A stretch of DNA of 64,000 nt, taken from NCBI GenBank assembly GCA_963663375.1, contig OY760195.1, positions 2,356,001 through 2,420,000 on the forward strand. The letters are read 5' to 3'. The notes under the pieces are model-generated. The model searched no databases and was not told the DNA's origin. It saw only the letters and a list, made by a program, of their open reading frames with translations. The position numbers were made by a program, and so were the translations under genes. The DNA is from JAYREN01 sp963663375 (GTDB taxonomy: Bacteria; Acidobacteriota; Holophagae; Holophagales; Holophagaceae). This document shows, in pieces, positions 51,142-59,778 of the stretch. Numbering within the stretch: the first letter of the stretch is position 1; each line of letters opens with the position of its first letter.

Positions 51142-51920
51142 ATTCCCTGTGGAGGTTTTTTCGAGCGGAGTTCGTTAAGTCCCTCAAAGGTTGGCCCATG
51201 CTGGCGGCCATCTTGGCACCGATCTGTCAGGCAGGGTTTTTATTTGTGATTATCTGGTTCTCCGAGGATTTGGTTATGCGATTCCGGCCTGGATTCGCAT
51301 TTTGGATTGAGGTAAATTACCTTGCTTGGAACTTGGTTTTCCTGCCCATTATTGCGGCGCTTGTCGCTGAGCTCTCGTGGGATTTAGAGTCCGAATCAAA
51401 GACCTGGAATCATCTGCTAATCCAGCCCGTCCCCAAATATATTCATTATTTAACGAAGGCATTCAATCACCTCTTGCTCATTTTGGCGTCGCAGGTGATT
51501 CTTCTCGTCGTGATAACTCCGCTTGGAATGGTGCTTCGGGGCCATCTTGATTCGATAATGGGGCACACGGGCATCTGGGGTGGGCTTCCAAGCGGCACAT
51601 TGATCCAATTTGCGGGCTATTCTCTTCTCGCCTCTATACCGCTTGTCATATTCCATACATGGCTCTCTGCGTACCGGCCGGGCCTCGGAATAAGTATTGG
51701 TGTCGCCTTGGGTGGGACCTGGGTGTGCGCCCGACTGTGTGGCACGACATTCCTTCTGCAATTTGTTCCATGGGGTGCGACCAGTTATGCGATTGTTTTC
51801 TTCGATCGATGGAAGAGGCATATTCCATGGGAATATGTCCCGGGTTGCCTTTCCTGCGCAGTAGTTTTGCTATTACTAGGCACTTGGTCATTTACCCGAC
51901 ATCGATATAAAAGACTGTGA
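51138..51920 (+). CDS. ABC-2 type permease (first of two)
   Basis: 260 residues, about six membrane helices. It starts MNSLWRFFRAEFVKSLKGWP, the amphipathic N-terminal helix typical of LanE/LanG and ABC-2 permeases, and shares the YHYLTKAFNHLLLILASQVI-like second segment (YIHYLTKAFNHLLLIL). It overlaps the ATPase stop (ATGA). Substrate unknown; the gene layout resembles lantibiotic immunity or bacitracin-type exporters. Confidence 0.8.
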   Translation: MNSLWRFFRAEFVKSLKGWPMLAAILAPICQAGFLFVIIWFSEDLVMRFRPGFAFWIEVNYLAWNLVFLPIIAALVAELSWDLESESKTWNHLLIQPVPKYIHYLTKAFNHLLLILASQVILLVVITPLGMVLRGHLDSIMGHTGIWGGLPSGTLIQFAGYSLLASIPLVIFHTWLSAYRPGLGISIGVALGGTWVCARLCGTTFLLQFVPWGATSYAIVFFDRWKRHIPWEYVPGCLSCAVVLLLLGTWSFTRHRYKRL

Positions 51921-51931
51921 GGAAGAGTGAA

Positions 51932-52846
51932 ATGAATCTTTTCCTTCGACTCCTCAAATCGGAATTAATTAAACTGCGGCGATCTGGTGCCTCGCGCCTG
52001 GTATGGCTATTACCGGTTGTATTTGTAGCCTTAGAGTTCGCATTTTTTGAGCGGCCGGTTTTGTCTGCTTTATCCATTCCACCTCAATTGGCCAATTCCT
52101 TCGATTTCATCCAGCTCAAAATGGTGGGGCTCGTATGGGCCGGGCTATTCCATCCGCTGATGGTGGCCATGATTCCGGCGTTGGTCTTCAGGCCTGAACA
52201 CCGATTCGGTCTTTGGCGACACTTACTGGTCATGCCTGTGCCGAGGCGCTCGATTTACGCCGTAAAAATATTTGTGGTTGTACTTCTATGCTCATGCTCA
52301 CTTGGGCTTGTTGGGTTATGTCTCTGGCTGGAGAGATTACTCATTGGCTGGATGAACCCAGCCCTTGCTTTTTCTTATCACTTTTCATCAATGATTGCGC
52401 TAATGGGATGGCTTTTGCTTGGGAGCTTGCCTGTGCTCGCAATCTACATATGGGTTTCGAACAGGATCAATAGTCTTGCTGTTCCTGCTGTTTTTGGCCT
52501 GATTGGTGTCCTTCTGAACATTTCGTTAAGCGGCGCGGACGTTCCTCAACCCTGGAAGAGGGACCTCATACCATGGGTGCTTCCATACTCTTGCGCTCAA
52601 ATTGCCATCGATCATTCCACGCCAAGGCAGTCGGCCCATCTGGCAGGGAAAATGTTTCAGGAAGAGCCAAACGTTCTTCGGCTCCCAAGTGGAAGAAAAA
52701 TCAAGACGAAACAAAATATTCCGGACGAAGTTCTGTTCCCGCCTGCACCTCCCACACCGAAATGGATTTTGATCCTTTTCGGTGTAGCGCTCGGGGGCAT
52801 TCTGATGGGTTTGGGATGGCTTGAGTCTGCCCGAAATCGACAGTGA
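51932..52846 (+). CDS. ABC-2 type permease (second of two)
   Basis: 304 residues from ATG 51932 with AGGAAGAG upstream (an in-frame GTG at 51917 overlaps the previous stop). The start MNLFLRLLKSELIKLRRSG is the same amphipathic helix design as the first permease. Six helices are visible, with an extended loop between the fifth and sixth. It completes the exporter with the two genes before it. Its end touches the second pilin gene on the other strand. Confidence 0.8.
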   Translation: MNLFLRLLKSELIKLRRSGASRLVWLLPVVFVALEFAFFERPVLSALSIPPQLANSFDFIQLKMVGLVWAGLFHPLMVAMIPALVFRPEHRFGLWRHLLVMPVPRRSIYAVKIFVVVLLCSCSLGLVGLCLWLERLLIGWMNPALAFSYHFSSMIALMGWLLLGSLPVLAIYIWVSNRINSLAVPAVFGLIGVLLNISLSGADVPQPWKRDLIPWVLPYSCAQIAIDHSTPRQSAHLAGKMFQEEPNVLRLPSGRKIKTKQNIPDEVLFPPAPPTPKWILILFGVALGGILMGLGWLESARNRQ

Positions 52847-53269
52847 TCAGTGCAATCGTTGAAGTACCTGGCCTTGGCTGTCGACCTGGAAGGCAACAAC
52901 TCCGGGTCCTAATGTTGGGTCCGTGCAGGTCACAACATATGTCAGGGGGGTTGGACCTATAAGTATGTCGTAATTCATTTGACTATTCCCCTGAGGCGTA
53001 AAGCCTGGGAGGAAGGTTGGGTCAGATGCAACCCCATTCGTCCAAGTGTAGTGGCCTGAGGCGGGACCGTATCCTCCCGTGTCTGCTTTTCTTGTTTCGA
53101 GAAGCATCCGGAGCACTTGTGCATTGGCCGTGGCGTCACCAATGACCCGGGCGCGTCTCCGTTGGCCCATGAAGTGAGGGATTGCGATCACCGAAATGAT
53201 CCCGATGATTGCAAGTACCAGAAGCAGCTCGACGAGAGTGAATCCTTGGGAGCGTTTGACTGGGGACAT
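52847..53269 (-). CDS. Type IV pilin-like protein
   Basis: 140 residues from ATG 53269, where GGAGG lies just upstream. The leader SPVKRSQG precedes FTLVELLLVLAIIGIISVIA (processing before F, Glu 5 present). The mature domain is short, with a single Cys near the C-terminus (VVTCTDPTL). It may be a minor pilin or pseudopilin. It stands alone beside the ABC exporter operon on the opposite strand, with no assembly genes nearby. Confidence 0.85.
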   Translation of the reverse strand: MSPVKRSQGFTLVELLLVLAIIGIISVIAIPHFMGQRRRARVIGDATANAQVLRMLLETRKADTGGYGPASGHYTWTNGVASDPTFLPGFTPQGNSQMNYDILIGPTPLTYVVTCTDPTLGPGVVAFQVDSQGQVLQRLH

Positions 53270-53305
53270 TCGGCCTCCACGTGGATGAGTGATCAACCTC
53301 AATCT

Positions 53306-53321
53306 AGCAAGATCTGTGCAC
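53306..53321 (-). promoter_or_regulatory. Sigma-54-like promoter upstream of the second pilin gene
   Basis: On the minus strand GTGCACAGATCTTGCT fits TGGCACG-N4-TTGCW with an intact -12 TTGCT and correct spacing. The -24 GG is TG. It lies 37 bases before the pilin start. The core GATCTTG is shared with the element before pilA. Confidence 0.4.
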
Positions 53322-53360
53322 ATGGCTACTGTCAATCCACAAAACTTGTAAAATCGGCTA

Positions 53361-53630
53361 ATGGATACCTGCCCTCGTCCCGAAATCGATTACCCCTGCC
53401 GCATCCCCCTCAAGGTCATCGGAAAAGAGGGCGTGCTGGACCCTGTCCGAGTAGCTGAGCTGATTCAGCACCACTTGGGGCCACAGGCCGAAGACGACGG
53501 GCAACCCACCGCGCACCGCAAGGGGGCGTACATCTCCTATACCTTCTGGGTGGTGCTGCCGGATGAAGGCGCCGAACGGCCGCTGCGGGAGGCCATTCAT
53601 GCGCTGCCTGGATGTGTGATGCAGCTCTGA
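53361..53630 (+). CDS. DUF493 (YbeD-like) protein
   Basis: 89 residues. The N-terminal IDYPCRIPLKVIGKEG block and a C-terminal beta strand match the small alpha/beta DUF493 family, in which E. coli YbeD is a member with an ACT-like fold. Function is unknown; regulatory or ligand-binding roles are suggested for the fold. It lies divergent from the second pilin and converges on asnS. Confidence 0.8.
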   Translation: MDTCPRPEIDYPCRIPLKVIGKEGVLDPVRVAELIQHHLGPQAEDDGQPTAHRKGAYISYTFWVVLPDEGAERPLREAIHALPGCVMQL

Positions 53631-53634
53631 GGCT

Positions 53635-55026
53635 CTAGAACTCCGCCGCCCGGGGGGTGCGGGGGTAGGGGATGACGTCGCGGATGTTGCCCATGCCAGT
53701 CACGAACTGGACGGTGCGCTCGAAGCCGAGGCCGAAACCGGCATGGGGGACGGAGCCGAAGCGGCGGGTATCGAGGTACCACCAGTAGGCGGCGGGGTCG
53801 AGGTCCATCTGGGCCATGCGGGCCTCGAGGACTTCCAGGCGCTCTTCGCGCTGGCTGCCACCAATGATTTCACCCAGGCGCGGCACGAGGACATCCATGG
53901 CGGCGACGGTCTTGCCGTCGTCGTTCATGCGCATGTAGAAGGCCTTAATGTCCTTGGGGTAGTCCGTTACGATCACGGGGCGCTTCATGCGCTTTTCCGC
54001 CAAGTAACGCTCGTGCTCGGTCTGGATGTCCATGCCCCAGCTCACGGGGAAATCGAAAGCTTCGCCCGAACTCTGCAGCAGCCTGATGGCCTCGGTATAG
54101 GTGACACGCTCGAAGGGGCTGGTGACGATGTGCTCCAGGGTTTCGATGGCGGACTTCTCGATGAATTCGGCGAAGAAGGCCATGTCCTCGCCGCACTCGT
54201 TCAGCACGGTGCGGAACAGGTGCTTCAGGAAGTCCTCCGCCAGATCCATGTTGTCCTGGAGATCACAGAAGGCCATTTCGGGCTCCACCATCCAGAATTC
54301 GGCCAGGTGGCGGGTGGTGTTGCTGTTCTCGGCCCGGAAGGTGGGGCCGAAGGTGTAGATGTTGGAGAGAGCCGTTGCCAGGGTCTCGCCCGCCAGCTGC
54401 CCCGATACGGTGAGGTAGGCCTGCTTGGCGAAGAAATCCTGGCCGTAGTCCACGCTGCCATCGGGCAGGCGCGGGGGCTTGGCAGGATCCAGGGTGGTGA
54501 CGCGGAACATCTGCCCAGCACCTTCGCAATCGGAGGCCGTGATGATGGGCGTGTGGGCCCAGATAAAGCCTCGCTGCTGGAAGAAGTCGTGGATAGCGCG
54601 GGCCAGCACGTTGCGTACCCGCAGAACCGCCCCGAAGGTGCGGGTGCGGGGGCGCAGATGGGCGATCTCCTCCCGGAGATACTCAAGGCTGTGGCGCTTC
54701 TTCTGCAGAGGATAGCTGGCAGGATCCGCCTCGCCGAAGATCTGAACCTCCCGGGCGACCACTTCGAACTTCTGCCCCGACCCGGCGGAGGGCACCAGCT
54801 CGCCCTTGACCGCCAGCCCCGAGCCCTGGTTGAGGCGGCTCAGTCGCTCAAAATCGGGATGCTGGGGCGGCACGACCACCTGGAAATCCGCCAGGCAGGA
54901 GCCGTCGTTCATCTGGATGAAGAGGACCTGTTTCTGGGAGCGCACGGTGCGGGCCCAGCCCATCAGAGTGACATCGCCCCCCGCGCCGGGCCGGGCGAGG
55001 ATGGCCTTGATCGTGTCTCGCTTCAT
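53635..55026 (-). CDS. asnS: Asparaginyl-tRNA synthetase
   Basis: 463 residues from ATG 55026, with GGAG just upstream. The N-terminal OB fold (GDVTLMGWARTVRSQKQVLFIQMNDGS) binds the anticodon. The class II core shows motif 2 region FGPTFRAENSNTTRHLAEFWMVEPE and motif 3 FGLGFERTVQFVTGMGNIRDVIPYPRTP, with GMGNIRD typical of AsnRS. It charges tRNA-Asn, so the organism likely does not depend solely on amidotransferase routes for asparaginyl-tRNA. Confidence 0.96.
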   Translation of the reverse strand: MKRDTIKAILARPGAGGDVTLMGWARTVRSQKQVLFIQMNDGSCLADFQVVVPPQHPDFERLSRLNQGSGLAVKGELVPSAGSGQKFEVVAREVQIFGEADPASYPLQKKRHSLEYLREEIAHLRPRTRTFGAVLRVRNVLARAIHDFFQQRGFIWAHTPIITASDCEGAGQMFRVTTLDPAKPPRLPDGSVDYGQDFFAKQAYLTVSGQLAGETLATALSNIYTFGPTFRAENSNTTRHLAEFWMVEPEMAFCDLQDNMDLAEDFLKHLFRTVLNECGEDMAFFAEFIEKSAIETLEHIVTSPFERVTYTEAIRLLQSSGEAFDFPVSWGMDIQTEHERYLAEKRMKRPVIVTDYPKDIKAFYMRMNDDGKTVAAMDVLVPRLGEIIGGSQREERLEVLEARMAQMDLDPAAYWWYLDTRRFGSVPHAGFGLGFERTVQFVTGMGNIRDVIPYPRTPRAAEF

Positions 55027-55160
55027 AGAAACTCCGGATTGGATATCGAGCCGCCGGGCGACCGGCGAGGCTCCATTCCAGCCTAGCGCGGCTCCCGGGG
55101 GAATGGCTGAATCCATCGCGGAGGATGTGCCTTGTCGCTTCGGGTGACGCTTCCAGGTGC

Positions 55161-56096
55161 TCAGGCCCCTCGGTTGCCCATGTCGCGGAATTTCTGGCCG
55201 ATGGCGGCCTGCAGCCCCCGGATGTGGTTCAGCACCCGCTCCAGCTTCTGCCGGGCGATGTCCTGGAACTGGATCTGCTGGAGCAGGCCGAAGAGCTCGT
55301 CCTGGATGGCCTGGGTATTCTTCTCCAGCTCGGCCAGCAGGGCCTCCTGGCCGGGCAGCCGCCCCAGGCTGGCCTCCTGCTTGAGGCGCACCATGCTCTG
55401 GAAGGTGGTGTCCGCGCTCGCCAGCATGCTCTCGATCCGCGCCACCACCTTGGCCATTTCATCCTCGGTGTGCTGGATGGCCGCTTCCATCTGGGGGATG
55501 ATCCGCCCGCTTTCGAGCTTGGCTTTTTCGGGGGCCATCTCGATCAGCTGCCGCAGCGTGTCATCCATCCTGCGTTCGAGATCGAGCTCTCCCGCCGAGG
55601 TGTGGGCCACCCGCTCGCCCCCCAGGGCGATGACCAGCGAGGTGTCGATGATGGTGGTGACCCGGTCCCCCTGCAGCAGGAACCCCGAGACCCAGGCGCC
55701 GTCCCGACCCGCCAGGATGGGGTCGGAGGGGGCATGCTGGTCCGCCGTGGCGGTGACCACCGAATCCACGTGATCCACGAGAATGCCGATGAGGGTGCCC
55801 GCCAGGGTCAGGATCAGAATATTGCTGTCCGTGTGAGTTTCCATGGTCGGAAAGCCGAGACGGACCCGGAGGTTGACCACGGGCACCACGGTGCCCCGGA
55901 GGTCCAGCAGGCCTTCGACCCCCTTGGGCATGTGGGGCATGCGGTTTAGTTCCCGGTAGGGCGAGATCTCCGCCACCTGGGGGAGGGGCACACCGTAGGC
56001 GCGGTCCTCCAGGATGAAGGTGAGGTACTGATGCGTGCCGCCATGCTCCCGCTCACCGCTGGGGGCGTGCAGCGCGCTCGCCTCGACCAGACTCAC
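55161..56096 (-). CDS. CheW domain fused to CheZ-like phosphatase domain
   Basis: 311 residues. The CheW domain (about 20-165) has YLTFILEDRAYGVPLPQVAEI and LLDLRGTVVPVVNLRVRLG. The C-terminal half is a long helical region ending in QFQDIARQKLERVLNHI, which resembles the CheZ active-site helix, with Asp 279 and Gln 283 spaced as the catalytic pair D143/Q147 of E. coli CheZ. The fusion would place a CheY-P phosphatase at the receptor-CheA array. It overlaps the cheA stop by four bases. The fusion itself is read directly; the phosphatase role is inferred. Confidence 0.75.
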   Translation of the reverse strand: MSLVEASALHAPSGEREHGGTHQYLTFILEDRAYGVPLPQVAEISPYRELNRMPHMPKGVEGLLDLRGTVVPVVNLRVRLGFPTMETHTDSNILILTLAGTLIGILVDHVDSVVTATADQHAPSDPILAGRDGAWVSGFLLQGDRVTTIIDTSLVIALGGERVAHTSAGELDLERRMDDTLRQLIEMAPEKAKLESGRIIPQMEAAIQHTEDEMAKVVARIESMLASADTTFQSMVRLKQEASLGRLPGQEALLAELEKNTQAIQDELFGLLQQIQFQDIARQKLERVLNHIRGLQAAIGQKFRDMGNRGA

Positions 56097-58255
56097 AGGG
56101 CCTCCTGCACCGCCAGGGTCATGAGCTCGGCCGGGTCCAGAATAAGGACGACGCCCCCATCTCCCATGACGCTGGCGCCGGAGATGCCCGGCAGGCTGGC
56201 GAGGTAGGGCGCCAGGGGCTTGATGACCATCTCTTGCCTGCGGATGAAGGCATCCACGATGAGGCCCATGCGTCGGCCCGCCGTGGAGATCACCACCACT
56301 GGCAGTTCTTCGCCCTCAGGATGCGCGGCCTCTTCGGCATTCCTGAAGTTGAGCAGCTCCCGGAGGTGGGTGACCCCGAGCACTTCGCCCCGCAGGTTGA
56401 TGGCCTTGCGCCGGGTGAGGTGGGAAAGGGTCTCCTGGGTCACCAGAAGGGTTTCTTCCACCGCTGTACCGGGCAGTGCGAAGACCTGTCCGCCGGAGCG
56501 CATCAGCAGGGCATCGATGATGGCCAGGGTGAGGGGCAGCTTCAGCGTGAAGACGGAACCCTTACCGACCACGCTCTGCACGGCCACATGACCGTTGAGG
56601 CGGCGCACATTGGAACGCACCACGTCCATGCCCACGCCGCGCCCCGAGATGTCCGTGACCTTGGCGGCGGTGCTGAAGCCCGGCAGGAAGATCATGTTGA
56701 TGGCTTCCTCGTCGGGCATTGCCTCGGCGCGCTCGGTGCTGAGCAGACCCTTCTCCACGGCCTTGGCGCGGATGACCGCGGGGTCGATGCCCTTGCCGTC
56801 GTCCTCGATCTCCACCAATACGGAGTCGCCCTCGTGGCGGGCTCGGAGAATCACCGTGCCTGTTTCAGGCTTGCCGGACTTGAGGCGGGCTTCGGGCAGT
56901 TCCACGCCATGGTCCGCGCTGTTGCGGATGAGGTGGATGAGGGGGTCGCTGAGTTCCTCGATGAGGCTCTTGTCGATTTCCGTATCCTCGCCCACCATCT
57001 GCAACTCGATCTTCTTGCCGCTGGCCTTGGCCAGATCCCGGAGCATGCGGGGGAACTTGCTGAAGATGGTCTTCACGGGCACCATGCGGATGCCCAGCAC
57101 GGAGGCCTGGATCTCCTTGGAGACCTGATCGAGGTAGACGCTGCTCTTGCGCAGTTCCTTGACGAGATCGCTGGCGGGCCCTTCGGTGATCTCCACCTCG
57201 CAGCGGTCCACCACGTGGCTGATCATCGTCTTGCAGATGATGAGTTCGGCTACGGTGTTCATGAAAGCGTCCAGCTTGGCCTGGCTGACGCGAATGGTAT
57301 CCGAGCCCTTGTCGGTCTTTTCAGGGGCCGCCGCGGCCTTCCGATTCGCGGGCTCCGCGGCGAGGGGTGAGGGTGCGGCTGGCGCTGCAGGAGCTGCAGC
57401 GGCTGCGGGGGCCGTGGGTTCGGAGAGCGCCTTCATGCCCTCGGGCCCCAGGAGGAAGTAATCCATGCGTACGTTCTTGACGCCATCGAAGATCTTCTGG
57501 ACCGTCTCGACGGAATCCGAGGGCTCGATGAAGAGCACCAGATCGAAATGGAACTGATCGGCCTGGAAGGCGTCCAAATCGGTGAGTTCTTTCATCACAT
57601 GGGAGGAATGGACCAGGCGCCCCACCAGATCGGCCATGGAGAGCATGGAGAGTGGATTGAAGGCCGTACCGTGGATCTCAGGCTGCAGCTCGGCCTTGAT
57701 GGCCACCAGCGTCACGCCCTGGACGACGGCGTCCTCGATGATCCGGCGTGAAGAGGAATCCAGGTCGCGAAGGCCAGCTGGGAATTCGAGCGTGTCCGGG
57801 GCTGGGGCCTGGGCCATGGTCTTCGCCGGTGCCGCCGGGGTCGCGCCCCCATTGCGGAGGGCCTCCAGCCGCTGAATCAGGTCGGAGATGTCGGGATCGG
57901 CGGGTGTACCCTGCTTGCGGAGATTCACGCCGACGTCATCCACCAGGACCTTGAGCATGTCCACGGTCTCAAAGAGCAGCTCCATGACCTCGGGAGAGAC
58001 GGCCATCCGTCCCTTGCGCAGCTCGTCTAGGATGTTCTCGCCGATGTGGGCCAGGGACTGGACCTTGGGCAGGCCCAGAAAACCGGACGCGCCCTTGATC
58101 GTGTGCACGCTGCGGAAGATGCCGTTGAGGATGTCCAGATCTCCGGGGTTGCTCTCGAGCACCAGGAAGTTCTGTTCGATGAGTTCGAAGTGCTCACCGG
58201 CCTCCACCAGGAAGTCTTCGTAGAAGCTGGGATCGTCCAGGGAAAAGTCGCTCAT
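56093..58255 (-). CDS. cheA: Chemotaxis histidine kinase CheA
   Basis: 720 residues. HPt domain at the N-terminus with phosphoacceptor His 51 (SVHTIKGASGF). A linker and P2-like region are followed by the dimerisation domain, then the ATP-binding domain with LIHLIRNSADHGVE (N box), EIEDDGKGID, FLPGFSTAAKVTDISGRGVGMDVV (F/G boxes), and the C-terminal CheW-like P5. It phosphorylates CheY encoded three genes upstream. It overlaps the triple-CheW gene at its start (58252-58255) and the CheW-CheZ gene at its end. Confidence 0.97.
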   Translation of the reverse strand: MSDFSLDDPSFYEDFLVEAGEHFELIEQNFLVLESNPGDLDILNGIFRSVHTIKGASGFLGLPKVQSLAHIGENILDELRKGRMAVSPEVMELLFETVDMLKVLVDDVGVNLRKQGTPADPDISDLIQRLEALRNGGATPAAPAKTMAQAPAPDTLEFPAGLRDLDSSSRRIIEDAVVQGVTLVAIKAELQPEIHGTAFNPLSMLSMADLVGRLVHSSHVMKELTDLDAFQADQFHFDLVLFIEPSDSVETVQKIFDGVKNVRMDYFLLGPEGMKALSEPTAPAAAAAPAAPAAPSPLAAEPANRKAAAAPEKTDKGSDTIRVSQAKLDAFMNTVAELIICKTMISHVVDRCEVEITEGPASDLVKELRKSSVYLDQVSKEIQASVLGIRMVPVKTIFSKFPRMLRDLAKASGKKIELQMVGEDTEIDKSLIEELSDPLIHLIRNSADHGVELPEARLKSGKPETGTVILRARHEGDSVLVEIEDDGKGIDPAVIRAKAVEKGLLSTERAEAMPDEEAINMIFLPGFSTAAKVTDISGRGVGMDVVRSNVRRLNGHVAVQSVVGKGSVFTLKLPLTLAIIDALLMRSGGQVFALPGTAVEETLLVTQETLSHLTRRKAINLRGEVLGVTHLRELLNFRNAEEAAHPEGEELPVVVISTAGRRMGLIVDAFIRRQEMVIKPLAPYLASLPGISGASVMGDGGVVLILDPAELMTLAVQEAL

Positions 58256-59775
58256 GATTCAGCCCTCTTCTTGCCCTGGAAGGATTCGAGCTGACGGCCT
58301 TCCGTGTCCGTGAGGAGCTGCTGGATGTCCAGGAGGAACACCACGCCGGACTCGGTTCGGGCCACCTTGGTGATGTAGGCGTTGGCTCCGGCGGCCGTGA
58401 CTCTGGGAGGCTCCTCCAGCCGACGCTGATCCACGTTCTTGACCTCGTCCACCGAATCCACCACCAACCCGGTGGACACTCCCCCGATGGGCGTGATGAT
58501 GATGCGGGAGAGGCTGGTGCGTTCCCGGCGAGGCAGACCAAAGCGGTCCCGCAGATCGATGACGGGCATGACCTCGCCTCGGAGGTTCAGCACGCCCTCG
58601 ATGAAGGAGGGCGCCCGGGGCACCGGCGTCACCAGGCCCGCCATGATGATCTCCCGAACCTCGTGCAATCGCAGGCTGTAGGCTTCCTCGCCTAGCCGAA
58701 AGACCACCAGGGGCAGGTCGTGGTTCTCCTGGATGGTCTCCTTGGCATTGCGTTCCGTGAGGCTCGTGCCCATGGCGGCGATCTTTTCCCGGTCTTCGCC
58801 TGCAATCACGTCAAGCACTTTGAGCAGACTGACCATCCGATCCGAGCGCACCACCACGCCCTCGAACTTGGCGGCTTCGTCCTCGGACAGAGTGTGGGGG
58901 GGCGGCAGTACGTCGGTGTCGCGCACACGGATGATCCCCTGGATGGAATCGACGGCGATGCCGATGCAAGCCTCGCCGAAGGAGAGGAGGATGACCATCT
59001 CTCGGTGGGCGGCATGGCCGTCGTCTTCCACCGGCAGGAGCTGGATGAAGTCCAGGAGGGGCAGCACCTGATCCCGCAGGCAGATCACCCCCATCACATA
59101 ATCCGGGGCATCGGGCACCTTGGTCACTGGGGGCAGTTCGATGATCTCTTCCACCAACTGCAGGTTGATGCCGAAGGACTCGCTCCCCATGGCGAAGGTG
59201 ACGTACGGGATCTCGTTTTCGATCTGTTCGAGGGAAGCGTCCATGCCTCCGCTGCCGAAGGCAGGGGCGCCGCTGTTGCCCTCCATGAGGAGTTCTCGCT
59301 GACTGAACTCGGCGCTGTCCAGGATCTTGTCCAGGTCGATGAGGGTGATCAGGCGACTGCCCACGGTCACCATGCCCGCCAGGTAGTCGCTGCGGATCCC
59401 GGCCACGAGGGGCGGAGTTTCCCGAATGGTCAGATCCTCCAGGCGCACCACTTCGGACACGGAATCCACCTGCAGCCCCGTGGCGCGGCCCCCGAGGCTG
59501 AGAATGATGATGCGGGTGCGAGGCGTGGGCTCCGCAGGTGCCAAATGGAAGCGGAGCCGACTATCCAGCACGGGGATGATGATGCCCCGGAGGTTTACCA
59601 CCCCCAGCACGAAGCTGGGGGCGCCGGGGACGGGGGTGATGCTGGAGCGGGGCGTGATCTCCTGGACCCGGTCGATGTCCAGCCCGAACTCCACCGAATC
59701 CAGGGTGAAGGTCACGAGCTGACCGGAGGGGATGACGTCCCGAGCGTTCCGAGCCTGGAGGTCCGCGGTGGCCAT
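58252..59775 (-). CDS. Scaffold protein with three tandem CheW domains
   Basis: 507 residues. Three CheW modules can be seen, at about 16-160, 200-340 and 358-500, each with a V-N/I-LRG-type core (LGVVNLRGIIIPVLDSR, MGVICLRDQVLPLLDF, EGVLNLRGEVMPVIDLRDR). Normal CheW is about 160 residues, so this is a triplicated adaptor that might bridge several receptors and kinases in one array. It is the gene before cheA and overlaps it by four bases. No methyl-accepting receptor gene is present in the window. Confidence 0.92.
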   Translation of the reverse strand: MATADLQARNARDVIPSGQLVTFTLDSVEFGLDIDRVQEITPRSSITPVPGAPSFVLGVVNLRGIIIPVLDSRLRFHLAPAEPTPRTRIIILSLGGRATGLQVDSVSEVVRLEDLTIRETPPLVAGIRSDYLAGMVTVGSRLITLIDLDKILDSAEFSQRELLMEGNSGAPAFGSGGMDASLEQIENEIPYVTFAMGSESFGINLQLVEEIIELPPVTKVPDAPDYVMGVICLRDQVLPLLDFIQLLPVEDDGHAAHREMVILLSFGEACIGIAVDSIQGIIRVRDTDVLPPPHTLSEDEAAKFEGVVVRSDRMVSLLKVLDVIAGEDREKIAAMGTSLTERNAKETIQENHDLPLVVFRLGEEAYSLRLHEVREIIMAGLVTPVPRAPSFIEGVLNLRGEVMPVIDLRDRFGLPRRERTSLSRIIITPIGGVSTGLVVDSVDEVKNVDQRRLEEPPRVTAAGANAYITKVARTESGVVFLLDIQQLLTDTEGRQLESFQGKKRAES

Positions 59776-59778
59776 GGA

